In this document: piece by piece, positions 24,938 through 33,312 of the stretch
Numbering within the stretch: the first letter of the stretch is position 1
How the letters are laid out: every line of letters starts with the position of its first letter
Source: Streptomyces sp. H27-H5
GTDB taxonomy: Bacteria > Actinomycetota > Actinomycetes > Streptomycetales > Streptomycetaceae
Direction: 5' to 3'
Assembly (NCBI RefSeq): GCF_026627505.1
Contig: NZ_JAPNLK010000037.1
Span: forward strand, 1 to 64,000
Length of the DNA stretch: 64,000 nt
Notes under the pieces: model-generated
Databases searched by the model: none
Told to the model about the DNA's origin: nothing
Seen by the model: the letters and a program-made list of their open reading frames with translations, nothing else
Translations under genes and position numbers: made by a program

Positions 24938-26311
24938 ATGCCCCTTCCCTTGTACCGGGGCCTTGCCCTGAAGCGGGCCCTTCCCCTGAACCGGGGCCTT
25001 CCTCCGGGCAGGGGCCTTCCGCCGGACCCGTCGGGCGTGCCGGACCCGTCGGGCGTGCCGCGGGTGAACGCGCTGCGGGCCTCGGCCCGGCACGTCCTCG
25101 TGCTCCGGCTCGCCCTGATCGCCCTGGGCGCCCCGACGGCACTGCAACGGTCGGCGCCCGGCGGACCGACGTACCTGACCGCGGGCGCCCTCCTGGTCAC
25201 CTTCACGCTGTCCTACGCCGTGTTCCGCGCGGGGGAGCGCCTCGGACCGCTCCTCCCGCGCCACCGGGCGCTGCTCGCCCTGGACATGGCGCTCATCACC
25301 CCGCTGCTCGTCATCGCCGGCCCCGCGCTCCCGCTCGGCCTCGTCTGCCTCTGCACCCCGCTGCTCGCCGGACTCCTCCACGACCGCCGCGCGGCGGCCG
25401 GGTACGCGGTCGCGCAGGCGGCGGTGGTCGCGGTCGTGACGGTGGTCGAGGCGGTGACCGGAGCGGGGGGCACGGGCATGTCGGGGGTCGGGGACGCGGG
25501 CGTGTCGGGAGCCGAGGGCGTGTCGGGGGGCGGGCCCCTGCTGTCCGCCCTCGCCCTGCCCGCCCTCTGCCTGCTCGCGGGGGCGGCGGGGGCCTGCCTG
25601 CGGGACCTCCTCACCCGCTTCGACGAGGCGAGCCGGACCTGCGCCGAGGCCGCCGCCCGCCGCGCCGCGACCCAGGCCGCCCGCGCCGAACGCGACCGAC
25701 TGGCACGCGAGATGCACGACTCCGTCGCCAAGACCCTGCACGGCCTGGCCCTGGCGGCGGACGCCCTGTCCCGCACCGCCGACCCGGCCGCGGTCCACGC
25801 CCAGGCACGGGCGGTGGCCGAGGCCGCCCGCCGCGCCGCGGCCGAGTCCCGGCACCTCCTGACCGACCTCCGAAGCGACGAAGCCACCCCGACCACCCGA
25901 CCCGCCCCCGCCACCCCCCTCCTCGCGCAACTGCTATCCCTCGCCGCCCACCACCCCGGCGCCGCCCTGCACACCACCGGAACCGTCCCACCCGTACCCC
26001 CCGAGGTCACTCGCGACCTGGTCGCGGTGGCCGCGGAAGCCCTGGAGAACGCCCGCCGGCACGCGTCCGCCTCCCGCGTCGACATCACCGCCGCGGCCTC
26101 ACCCGCCGGCCTCCGCCTCACCATCACCGACGACGGCCCGGGCCTGCCGCCCGGCGGCCCCGACCCGGCCCACCTCCGCGCCACGGGCCACTTCGGGCTG
26201 CTCGGCATGACGGAACGCGCCGCGGCCATCGGCGCCCACCTCGCCATCGGCCCCCCGGCCACCGGCCCCGGCACCCAGGTCCGCCTCGACATCCCCCTCG
26301 GGAGCCCGTGA
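24938..26311 (+). CDS. NarL-class sensor histidine kinase embedded in the pilus operon
   Basis: A 457-residue membrane kinase. A proline-rich N-terminal tail made of sequence repeats (1-45) precedes about five or six hydrophobic segments (50-220). The HisKA_3 dimerisation domain has the phosphoacceptor His260 in REMHDSVAKTLHG; HATPase_c motifs follow (EALENARRHA N-box, ITDDGPGLPP and HFGLLGMTERAAAIG G-boxes). No large sensor domain: signal sensing is probably through the membrane part. The start is uncertain; ATG 24938 is used, with GGAGG 12 bases upstream, and GTG 25063 would remove the repeat tail. One-base overlap with the response regulator gene. Confidence 0.88.
   Translation: MPLPLYRGLALKRALPLNRGLPPGRGLPPDPSGVPDPSGVPRVNALRASARHVLVLRLALIALGAPTALQRSAPGGPTYLTAGALLVTFTLSYAVFRAGERLGPLLPRHRALLALDMALITPLLVIAGPALPLGLVCLCTPLLAGLLHDRRAAAGYAVAQAAVVAVVTVVEAVTGAGGTGMSGVGDAGVSGAEGVSGGGPLLSALALPALCLLAGAAGACLRDLLTRFDEASRTCAEAAARRAATQAARAERDRLAREMHDSVAKTLHGLALAADALSRTADPAAVHAQARAVAEAARRAAAESRHLLTDLRSDEATPTTRPAPATPLLAQLLSLAAHHPGAALHTTGTVPPVPPEVTRDLVAVAAEALENARRHASASRVDITAAASPAGLRLTITDDGPGLPPGGPDPAHLRATGHFGLLGMTERAAAIGAHLAIGPPATGPGTQVRLDIPLGSP
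25022..25060 (+). repeat. 18-bp tandem duplication in the kinase N-terminal coding region
   Basis: Two exact copies of an 18-base unit (25022-25039 and 25040-25057) encode a repeated DPSGVP motif. Just before it, 24945-25021 contains looser repeats giving LPLNRGLPPGRGLPP. The region looks slippage-prone. Confidence 0.75.
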
Positions 26312-26997
26312 TGCCGCCCTTGCGCGTCCTGATCGCCGACGACAACCCCGTCGTCCGCGCCGGCCTCTCGGCCCTCCTCGCGACCGCCCCCGACATCGAG
26401 GTCGTCGCCCAGGCCGCGGACGGCCGCGAGGCCCTTCAGCTCACCCGGACCCACACCCCCGACGTGATCCTCCTCGACGTCCGGATGCCGGGAGTCGACG
26501 GCATCTCGGCGCTGCCCCACCTGGCGCGCCTGGCACCCGTACTGATGCTGACGTACAGCCAGGAGTCTGAAATGGTCCGCGAAGCCCTCCTGCTGGGCGC
26601 CGGCGGCTACCTGGTCCACGGCGAATTCACCCCGGACCTCCTGCTCACGGCGGTCCGCGACACCCACGCCGGCCGCGCCCACTTCACCCCGACGGCGGCA
26701 ACCGCGGTCCTCGCGGAGCTCCGGGCCTCTTCGCAACCGCAACGGATTGTGGCACAGTCTTCTCAGCGCCTTCCCAACCACATCGCGTTCGGGCTGAGTT
26801 CACGTGAGGAGGAGGTCATGGATCTGATCGCATCCGGGATGAACAACCAACAGATCGCGGCCACCTGCTTCATCAGCGAGAAGACGGTCAAGAACCACAT
26901 CAACCGCATCTTCGCGAAGCTCCAGACCACCACCCGCAGCGAAGCCATAGCCCGCTGGCTGGGAACCGCCCGTCCAGGGGTGGCCGGCCATGGGTAG
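26311..26997 (+). CDS. NarL/LuxR-family response regulator, atypical receiver
   Basis: A 228-residue partner of the preceding kinase. Receiver domain 4-118: acidic pair Asp10/Asp11, phosphoacceptor Asp56 in LLDVRMPG, Thr81 in MLTYSQ. The lysine normally found in GYLxK is His103 here (GGYLVHGEF), which is unusual and may alter activation. A 40-residue linker leads to the LuxR-type helix-turn-helix at about 160-222 (LSSREEEVMDLIASGMNNQQIAATCFISEKTVKNHINRIFAKL split over the domain). It probably controls the pilus genes or the Flp promoter immediately downstream. Confidence 0.9.
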   Translation: MPPLRVLIADDNPVVRAGLSALLATAPDIEVVAQAADGREALQLTRTHTPDVILLDVRMPGVDGISALPHLARLAPVLMLTYSQESEMVREALLLGAGGYLVHGEFTPDLLLTAVRDTHAGRAHFTPTAATAVLAELRASSQPQRIVAQSSQRLPNHIAFGLSSREEEVMDLIASGMNNQQIAATCFISEKTVKNHINRIFAKLQTTTRSEAIARWLGTARPGVAGHG

Positions 26998-27107
26998 ACA
27001 GTCTGCGCAGTGGGTCCGTAATTGGGCCCCGGGACCCTTGGTTATCACCGGTAACTCCCCGTACGGTCCGCAAATCGACAGCGGCACCGGCCCGGGAGGA
27101 AACCCTC

Positions 27108-27356
27108 ATGTCACACAACACGCTGCTGAAGGCCACCGTGCAGACGAAGATCCGCCTGCGCGGCTGGACGGACACGGCGATGACGAGCATGCGCAAGCGC
27201 TACACGACCACGGACCGAGGCCAGACGGCCTTCGAGTACCTGGGCATCATCCTGGTCGTCGTGGTCATCATCGGAGCGATCATCGGCACGGGCATCGGGA
27301 CCGAGATCACCACGAAGATCAAGCAAGCGATCACGGACATCAAAGCCGGCAAGTGA
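27108..27356 (+). CDS. Flp/type IVb major pilin
   Basis: An 82-residue prepilin. The 38-residue leader is unusually long; processing at G38|QTAFEY puts Glu43 at +5 and Tyr44 at +6, the classic Flp signature, followed by the hydrophobic LGIILVVVVIIGAIIGTGIG and a lysine-rich tail. GGGAGGA lies 7 bases before the ATG. A 110-base gap separates it from the regulator gene, so it may have its own promoter, as expected for an abundant pilin. It overlaps the next gene by GTGA. Confidence 0.9.
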   Translation: MSHNTLLKATVQTKIRLRGWTDTAMTSMRKRYTTTDRGQTAFEYLGIILVVVVIIGAIIGTGIGTEITTKIKQAITDIKAGK

Positions 27357-27988
27357 CCTTGGGCAGACGGCTGGATGATCGCGGGCAGGCCTTTCCCGTT
27401 TATGTCGTGGCGGTGGTGGGTCTGCTCTTTGCTGCGCTCGCCTTCTTCGTCGTCGGAATGGCGGGAGCCACTCGCAGTGACGCTCAGGGCGCGGCGGACG
27501 CTGCGGCGCTTGCGGCGGCTCAAGAGGCGAGGGACAAGGTCTTCGTGGATCGAGATCTGCTCGTCCTCAAGACGGCTGACTGGGAGGCGATTCTCAGGGG
27601 TGATCGTCTCGATGGATCGGGCGCCTGCGCGAAGGCCGTCGAGTTCGCCGCTTTGAACGCCGCCACGGCGGAATGTGAAGCCGCCCTACCAGAGTTTACG
27701 GTCGCGGTGACCACCGACGGGACAGTCGGGAACTCGGTCATCCCGGGTACGGAGGCCATGCACGGCGAAGCCACGGCGAAGGCCGTGATCGAGCCTCGGT
27801 GCACTCTCGGGGCGGGTCCGATCGCAACGCCGAGCCCGACGGCCCCACCCGGTGATGGTGGCGTCGAGGCGCCCGCCACTGTCGCGTTGACATGCAAGGG
27901 CGGCGTATCGGTGGAGCTGGATCCTTCGAGCCCGGGCTCCCTGCTTCAACTGGCGAGGAAACTCTTCAGCGTGCGACTGGTTAACTGA
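27353..27988 (+). CDS. TadG-like (TadE/G family) pilus-associated protein
   Basis: A 211-residue protein with one N-terminal membrane helix (FPVYVVAVVGLLFAALAFFVVGM) followed by SDAQGAADAAALAAAQEAR, the hallmark of the TadE/TadG-like N-terminal family. Unlike Flp and TadE it lacks Glu at +5 (GQAFPVY), so peptidase cleavage is doubtful. The outer domain contains four cysteines. GTG start overlaps the flp stop. About a quarter of its first 90 codons end in A or T, clearly more than the tad core genes, hinting at different ancestry or relaxed constraint. Confidence 0.8.
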   Translation: MTLGRRLDDRGQAFPVYVVAVVGLLFAALAFFVVGMAGATRSDAQGAADAAALAAAQEARDKVFVDRDLLVLKTADWEAILRGDRLDGSGACAKAVEFAALNAATAECEAALPEFTVAVTTDGTVGNSVIPGTEAMHGEATAKAVIEPRCTLGAGPIATPSPTAPPGDGGVEAPATVALTCKGGVSVELDPSSPGSLLQLARKLFSVRLVN

Positions 27989-28017
27989 CAGCGAATGAGA
28001 GATGGGGAAGCGGCTAC

Positions 28018-28608
28018 ATGAGCACTCGGCACAGGACTGGTGTCCGTGGGGGAGCGGTCGTAGTGGTCGCGGCGGTCTTGGCGCTCGCACTCGCGGGATG
28101 CGGTGTCGGCGACGACTCCAAGGCCAAGGAGCCGCAGAAGCCCTCTTCCGCACAGTCTCAAGGCGGCGGATCCAAGACCCCCGTGCCCTCCGGGGGCCAG
28201 ACATCCGCGCCAACCGAGGTCATCGCCACGGTGGAGGGGGCGAACGGCATGGTCCTCGTGATCAACTCTGCGAAGCGCGACGCCGGAGGGTTCCTCACGG
28301 TCAGCGGTCAGATCAAGAACAACGGAAGTCAATCGTTCGCAGGGACCTCGGCGTGGCGGGGCAACGAACTCAACCAGAGCGGTGAGTCCGTGGCCGGCGC
28401 GACATTGGTCGACAAGGCTGGCAAGAAGCGGTACTACGTGCTGCGCGACACCGATGGCAGGTGCCTCTGCACCACCGGTGTCTCCAGTGTGGGTGCGGGT
28501 CAGGTCGTGCCCATGTTCGTCCAGTTTCCAGCGCCTCCGGCAAGCACCGCAGAAATGGAATTCAGTCTCCCCACCTTCGCCACGGCGACCGTCAAAATCT
28601 CCGGGTGA
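28018..28608 (+). CDS. Putative lipoprotein linked to the pilus block
   Basis: A 196-residue exported protein. The signal ends in the lipobox LALAGC (Cys around residue 28), followed by a Lys/Ser/Pro-rich linker (about 29-65) and a beta-rich domain (VIATVEGANGMVLVINSAKRDAGGFLTVSGQIKNNG) reminiscent of Ig-like or DUF4352-type folds. CLCTT may contribute a redox or structural cysteine pair. Same direction as and 29 bases after the TadG-like gene, and 4 bases before the OmpA-like gene. Function unknown; a surface anchor for the pilus machine is plausible. Confidence 0.75.
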   Translation: MSTRHRTGVRGGAVVVVAAVLALALAGCGVGDDSKAKEPQKPSSAQSQGGGSKTPVPSGGQTSAPTEVIATVEGANGMVLVINSAKRDAGGFLTVSGQIKNNGSQSFAGTSAWRGNELNQSGESVAGATLVDKAGKKRYYVLRDTDGRCLCTTGVSSVGAGQVVPMFVQFPAPPASTAEMEFSLPTFATATVKISG

Positions 28609-28612
28609 CCCC

Positions 28613-29251
28613 ATGACCAAACGACACCGCGTCTCCGCGTCCACCGCCGTCGTCGGGCTCGTCATCGCCGGCGCGCACTTCATCGGGGCCACCAGTGCCC
28701 ACGCCGACGACGTCAAGCCGTCGGTGCCGCCCGGTACCGAGCCTTCGGCTTCGGCTCCCGTGGCCATCGACTCGAACGCCCCCGGGCTCAAGATCCCGCA
28801 GGGTGGGACCCTCGCGCCCGTCAAGGTGCTCGACATCGCCGAGGTCGTCGAGGACCTCGGGGGTGAGGAGCGGCGGCAGGAGACCAATCAGACCGTCATG
28901 ATGGCGCTGCAGTCCGAGGTCCTGTTCCCCGAGAACAGCGCGGTGTTCAACGCGCAGGCGGCGGCGCGGATACAGGCCATCGCCAATGAGATCAACCAGC
29001 AGAAGGCGACCCGCGTCCGCGTCTTCGGGTTCACCGATGACCAGGGCAGTTATGAGCACGGCAAGGAGCTGTCCAAGCAGCGCGCCGACGCCGTGCAGGC
29101 GGAGTTGGGCAAGACCGTGACGAACCCCGGCGTCATCTTCGATGTCCGCGGTTACAGCGAGGACTACCCGATCGCCGACAACGGCACCGAGGAAGGCCGG
29201 AAGAAGAACCGGCGCGTGGAGATCACGTTCCCCCGCGGCAGCGGTCAGTAG
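28613..29251 (+). CDS. OmpA-family (peptidoglycan-binding) exported protein
   Basis: A 212-residue exported protein. Signal peptide 1-31 ends SAHADD, then a Ser/Pro linker, then the OmpA C-terminal domain at about 95-208. Key features are VLFPENSAVFNAQAAARIQAIA, RVFGFTDDQGSYEHGKELSKQRADAV (Asp142 and the downstream Arg that grip diaminopimelate) and GRKKNRRVEITFP. OmpA domains tether envelope machines to peptidoglycan; in a Gram-positive it would anchor an extracytoplasmic part. Last gene of the pilus block, before a tandem repeat and a convergent TetR gene. Confidence 0.85.
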   Translation: MTKRHRVSASTAVVGLVIAGAHFIGATSAHADDVKPSVPPGTEPSASAPVAIDSNAPGLKIPQGGTLAPVKVLDIAEVVEDLGGEERRQETNQTVMMALQSEVLFPENSAVFNAQAAARIQAIANEINQQKATRVRVFGFTDDQGSYEHGKELSKQRADAVQAELGKTVTNPGVIFDVRGYSEDYPIADNGTEEGRKKNRRVEITFPRGSGQ

Positions 29252-29284
29252 GCCTTCGGGCGGCGGGTGTTCGTCCGTCGGCTC

Positions 29285-29341
29285 TCACCGCATGACGGCA
29301 CCGCCCCTCACCGCATGACGGCACCGCCCCTCACCGCATGA
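29285..29341. repeat. 23-bp tandem repeat at the 3' end of the TetR gene
   Basis: Two exact 23-base copies (29285-29307, 29308-29330) are followed by an 11-base partial copy (29331-29341) that encodes the last codons and stop of the TetR gene. The duplication therefore copied the gene end outward into the space after the OmpA gene. Confidence 0.85.
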
Positions 29342-29861
29342 GGACGGCCGCCGCCTCGCGGGCCCGGTGGGCCGGCGCGGGGCCGGGGTCGAGGGCGGCC
29401 ACGACGGTGGCGCCCTCGACCAGGAGCAGGAGTTGGTCCGCGAGCGGTTCCCGGTCGGGGCCGGCGAGGTCGGCCAGGAGGTTCCGCAGCTCCGCCTTGT
29501 GGCGGCGGATGACGTCCACCACGGCCTCGGGTCCGGTGCCGAGTTCGCCGTAGGCGTTGAGGAACGCGCAGCCCCGGAAGTCCGGCTCGCGGAACCAGTC
29601 CGCGAGCCAGTCGAAGACGCCGAGGATCGGGTCCGGCGCTTCGCTCACCGCCGTGCGCAGGCTTGCCGTCCAGCGTCGGTCGCGGCGTTCCAGGTAGGCG
29701 GTGACCAGGGATTCCTTGGCGGGGAAGACGCGGTACAGCCGTTTGAGCGGGACGCCCGATGCGGCGCGGATGCGGTCCATGCCGACGGCCTGGATCCCCT
29801 CGGCGTAGAACAGGGTCTCCGCCGCGTCGAGCAGTCGGGTCCGGGCCTCTTCGTCGTCCAT
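29331..29861 (-). CDS. TetR/AcrR-family regulator
   Basis: A 176-residue repressor. The N-terminal helix-turn-helix (about 5-52) reads RTRLLDAAETLFYAEGIQAVGMDRIRAASGVPLKRLYRVFPAKESLV, typical of the family; the C-terminal domain (DPILGVFDWLADWFREPDFRGCAFLNAYGEL) fits the TetR_C-type group acting on small organic ligands. It is divergent from the DUF1348 gene, with two identical palindromes between them, so autoregulation and control of that gene are likely. No clear ribosome-binding site; a TACGCT element 6 bases upstream of the ATG suggests a leaderless message. Confidence 0.9.
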   Translation of the reverse strand: MDDEEARTRLLDAAETLFYAEGIQAVGMDRIRAASGVPLKRLYRVFPAKESLVTAYLERRDRRWTASLRTAVSEAPDPILGVFDWLADWFREPDFRGCAFLNAYGELGTGPEAVVDVIRRHKAELRNLLADLAGPDREPLADQLLLLVEGATVVAALDPGPAPAHRAREAAAVLMR

Positions 29862-29892
29862 GAGGGCAGCGTAGTCCAGAGGCGCTTGCCTG

Positions 29893-29942
29893 GAGAACGA
29901 TCGTTCTCTATGGTGCGGAGCAGAGGGAGAACGATCGTTCTC
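29893..29942. promoter_or_regulatory. Twin TetR operators
   Basis: The 16-base perfect palindrome GAGAACGATCGTTCTC occurs at 29893-29908 and identically at 29927-29942, 34 bases apart (about three helical turns), between the divergent TetR and DUF1348 genes. Confidence 0.85.
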
Positions 29943-29965
29943 TCCGTGTCGAGAGGGCTGATTCC

Positions 29966-30406
29966 ATGACCGCCGCCGTACCCCGCCCGCCCCTGCCGCC
30001 CTTCACCGAGGAGAGCGCCCGCGCCAAGGTGCGAGCCGCCGAGGACGCGTGGAACAGTCGCGACCCCGACCGCGTCGCGCAGGCGTACACGCAGGACTCG
30101 GTCTGGCGCAATCGCGACCGCTTCCTGACCGGCCGCGCCGAGATCCGGGAGTTCCTCGCCGACAAATGGGAGCGCGAGCTGGACTATCGACTCCGCAAGG
30201 AACTCTGGGCGTACACCGGGAACCGGATCTCCGTCCGCTTCACGTACGAGTGGCACGACACCGCCGGCCAGTGGTGGCGCAGCCACGGCAACGAGCAGTG
30301 GGAGTTCGACGACGACGGCCTGATGCGCCGCCGGGAGGCGAGCATCAACGACGTCCCCATCGCCGAGGAGGATCGCCGACTGGTCCGACCGCGCCACGAC
30401 ACCTGA
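29966..30406 (+). CDS. DUF1348 (NTF2-like fold) protein
   Basis: A 146-residue soluble protein of the DUF1348 family, small NTF2-like cone folds of unknown reaction. Signatures include AEDAWNSRDPDRVAQAYTQDSVWRNRDRFLTGR, REFLADKWERELDYRLRKELW and NRISVRFTYEWHD..GQWWRSHGNEQWEFD, with DGLMRRREASINDVPI at the end. GAGAGGG precedes the ATG by 8 bases. Twin operators between it and the TetR gene indicate it is the regulated target, perhaps for handling a small toxic compound. Confidence 0.9.
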   Translation: MTAAVPRPPLPPFTEESARAKVRAAEDAWNSRDPDRVAQAYTQDSVWRNRDRFLTGRAEIREFLADKWERELDYRLRKELWAYTGNRISVRFTYEWHDTAGQWWRSHGNEQWEFDDDGLMRRREASINDVPIAEEDRRLVRPRHDT

Positions 30407-30500
30407 CAGCCCCCGGCCCGGAGCCCCACCCGAACGCCGGCCCGGCGTCCTGCCCGAGCTCCCACCCGGCCCCCGGCTCGGCGTCCTGCCCGAATCCCCG

Positions 30501-30540
30501 CCCCGCGACCCGCCCGGTAACCCCGCGACCCGCCCCGTAA
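30501..30540. repeat. 20-bp imperfect tandem repeat between genes
   Basis: Units 30501-30520 and 30521-30540 match at 19 of 20 positions. The preceding sequence also repeats GGCGTCCTGCCCGA. It lies just past the converging stops of the DUF1348 and second TetR genes. Confidence 0.7.
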
Positions 30541-30546
30541 CCCCCG

Positions 30547-31122
30547 CTACTGCCCGTGCGCCTGCGTGATGAGGTCCGTGGCGACCTCCAGGGCCGCCTG
30601 GCGGGTCTCCTCCGGGTTGCCCTCCACGTGCTGGAGGAACATCATCCCGGCGTGCAGCGTGAACAGGGCGCTCACGCAGCGCACCTGGTCCGTCAGCGGC
30701 CCGTCTTCCGTCCTCAGTAGTTCGACCAGGGTGAAGAGGCGCTTCTTCACGGTCTCCCCGATGCTCAGTTCCCGCATCGTCGCCTGGTTCTCCTGCATGA
30801 ACCGGTACAGGGAGGCCCCGGCCGCCATCGCCTCGCTGTAACGCCGGAGCACTTCCCGCTTGGTCTCCAGCGTGCGCGGCTGCTCCTCCGCCCACGCGAT
30901 CAGCTCGTCGATCGGACGCGTCACGTCCTCGAAGAGGCTGATGATGATGTCTTCCTTGGTCTTGAAGTGGTAGTACAGCGCGGCCTTCGTGACGTCCAGC
31001 CGCTCCGCGATCTCGCGCAGCGACGTCTTCTCGTACCCCTGCTCGGCGAAGAGCTCCACAGCCACGTCCTGGATGCGCTGACGCGTGTTGCCACGGCGCT
31101 GCTGCGGACTGCTGCTGGTCAT
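30547..31122 (-). CDS. TetR-family regulator of the adjacent MFS pump
   Basis: A 191-residue repressor. Helix-turn-helix at about 14-60: TRQRIQDVAVELFAEQGYEKTSLREIAERLDVTKAALYYHFKTKEDII (family-typical YYHFKxKEDI). The C-terminal ligand domain spans about 75-185. The ATG at 31120-31122 has GGGGAG upstream; an upstream TTG is less likely. Divergent from the DHA2-type efflux gene with a long inverted repeat between them, the standard arrangement in which the pump substrate releases the repressor. Confidence 0.92.
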   Translation of the reverse strand: MTSSSPQQRRGNTRQRIQDVAVELFAEQGYEKTSLREIAERLDVTKAALYYHFKTKEDIIISLFEDVTRPIDELIAWAEEQPRTLETKREVLRRYSEAMAAGASLYRFMQENQATMRELSIGETVKKRLFTLVELLRTEDGPLTDQVRCVSALFTLHAGMMFLQHVEGNPEETRQAALEVATDLITQAHGQ

Positions 31123-31139
31123 GGCGCTCCCCAAAATTA

Positions 31140-31209
31140 CTTACTTGACGCCCGGCTAGTGACGGGTTTACCTTCCCCAGTGTAGTGAACTAGCCGGGCG
31201 GCAAGTAAG
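31140..31209. promoter_or_regulatory. 21-bp inverted repeat between TetR and MFS genes
   Basis: Arms 31140-31160 and 31189-31209 are complementary at 20 of 21 positions, separated by 28 bases. Each arm carries CTTACTTG and CCGGCTAGT, so two copies of one operator in opposite orientation probably control the two promoters. A TTGACG hexamer (31145-31150) lies inside the left arm. Confidence 0.75.
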
Positions 31210-31235
31210 CCCCGGGGGTCAGGGGAGTGGACGAG

Positions 31236-32834
<1,599 letters not shown>

Positions 32835-33312
32835 GCGAGGCACGTGATGCGCGCGTGGCGTACGCGACGTGTGTGACGTATGCGACAACGTGGGAATCAA
32901 ACGAGCCCGGCACCGGCGGATGCATCAATCCGCCGGTGCCGGGCTCTTTCCGCACCCGCACCCGCACCCGTACCCGGGCCGGCCCCGCCCACGACCGCCC
33001 GCCCATGCCCGCGTTCCCGCCCACGCGTGCCGTGACCGCGATCGCCGTGACACCTGGTGCGGGAGTCGCCCCACGCGGGGTCGAGTGAATCCCGTCCACG
33101 GGAGGGGAGGTTGAGCCGCGAGGTGATGGGTAGCAGGTTGGGGCGATTCGGCCCGGTTTCAACGGGCCCGAAAATACGGACGATCGGGGACGAATGTCCC
33201 ATTACTTGGAATTTATGGGGGAATTCACTGGAACCCCTCCTCGTCACCCGGCGTCTGGAAGACGAGGGGGCACCACCGGCGGCGGTCGGAGGCGCCCACG
33301 AGGTGAAGGGGA
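32835..33312. other. Intergenic region upstream of the polysaccharide deacetylase
   Basis: About 480 bases. It holds the MFS terminator (32903-32951), a short CACCCG-type repeat (32954-32975), an AT-richer stretch near 33170-33235 with GAATT/AATTC arms that probably contains the deacetylase promoter, and a leader hairpin (33236-33245 with 33261-33270, ten pairs including one G-U). No gene is supportable. Confidence 0.5.
32903..32951 (+). terminator. Intrinsic terminator of the MFS gene
   Basis: Perfect 19-bp stem (32903-32921 with 32928-32946), loop GCATCA, followed by TTTCC. Among the clearest terminators in the window. Confidence 0.85.
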
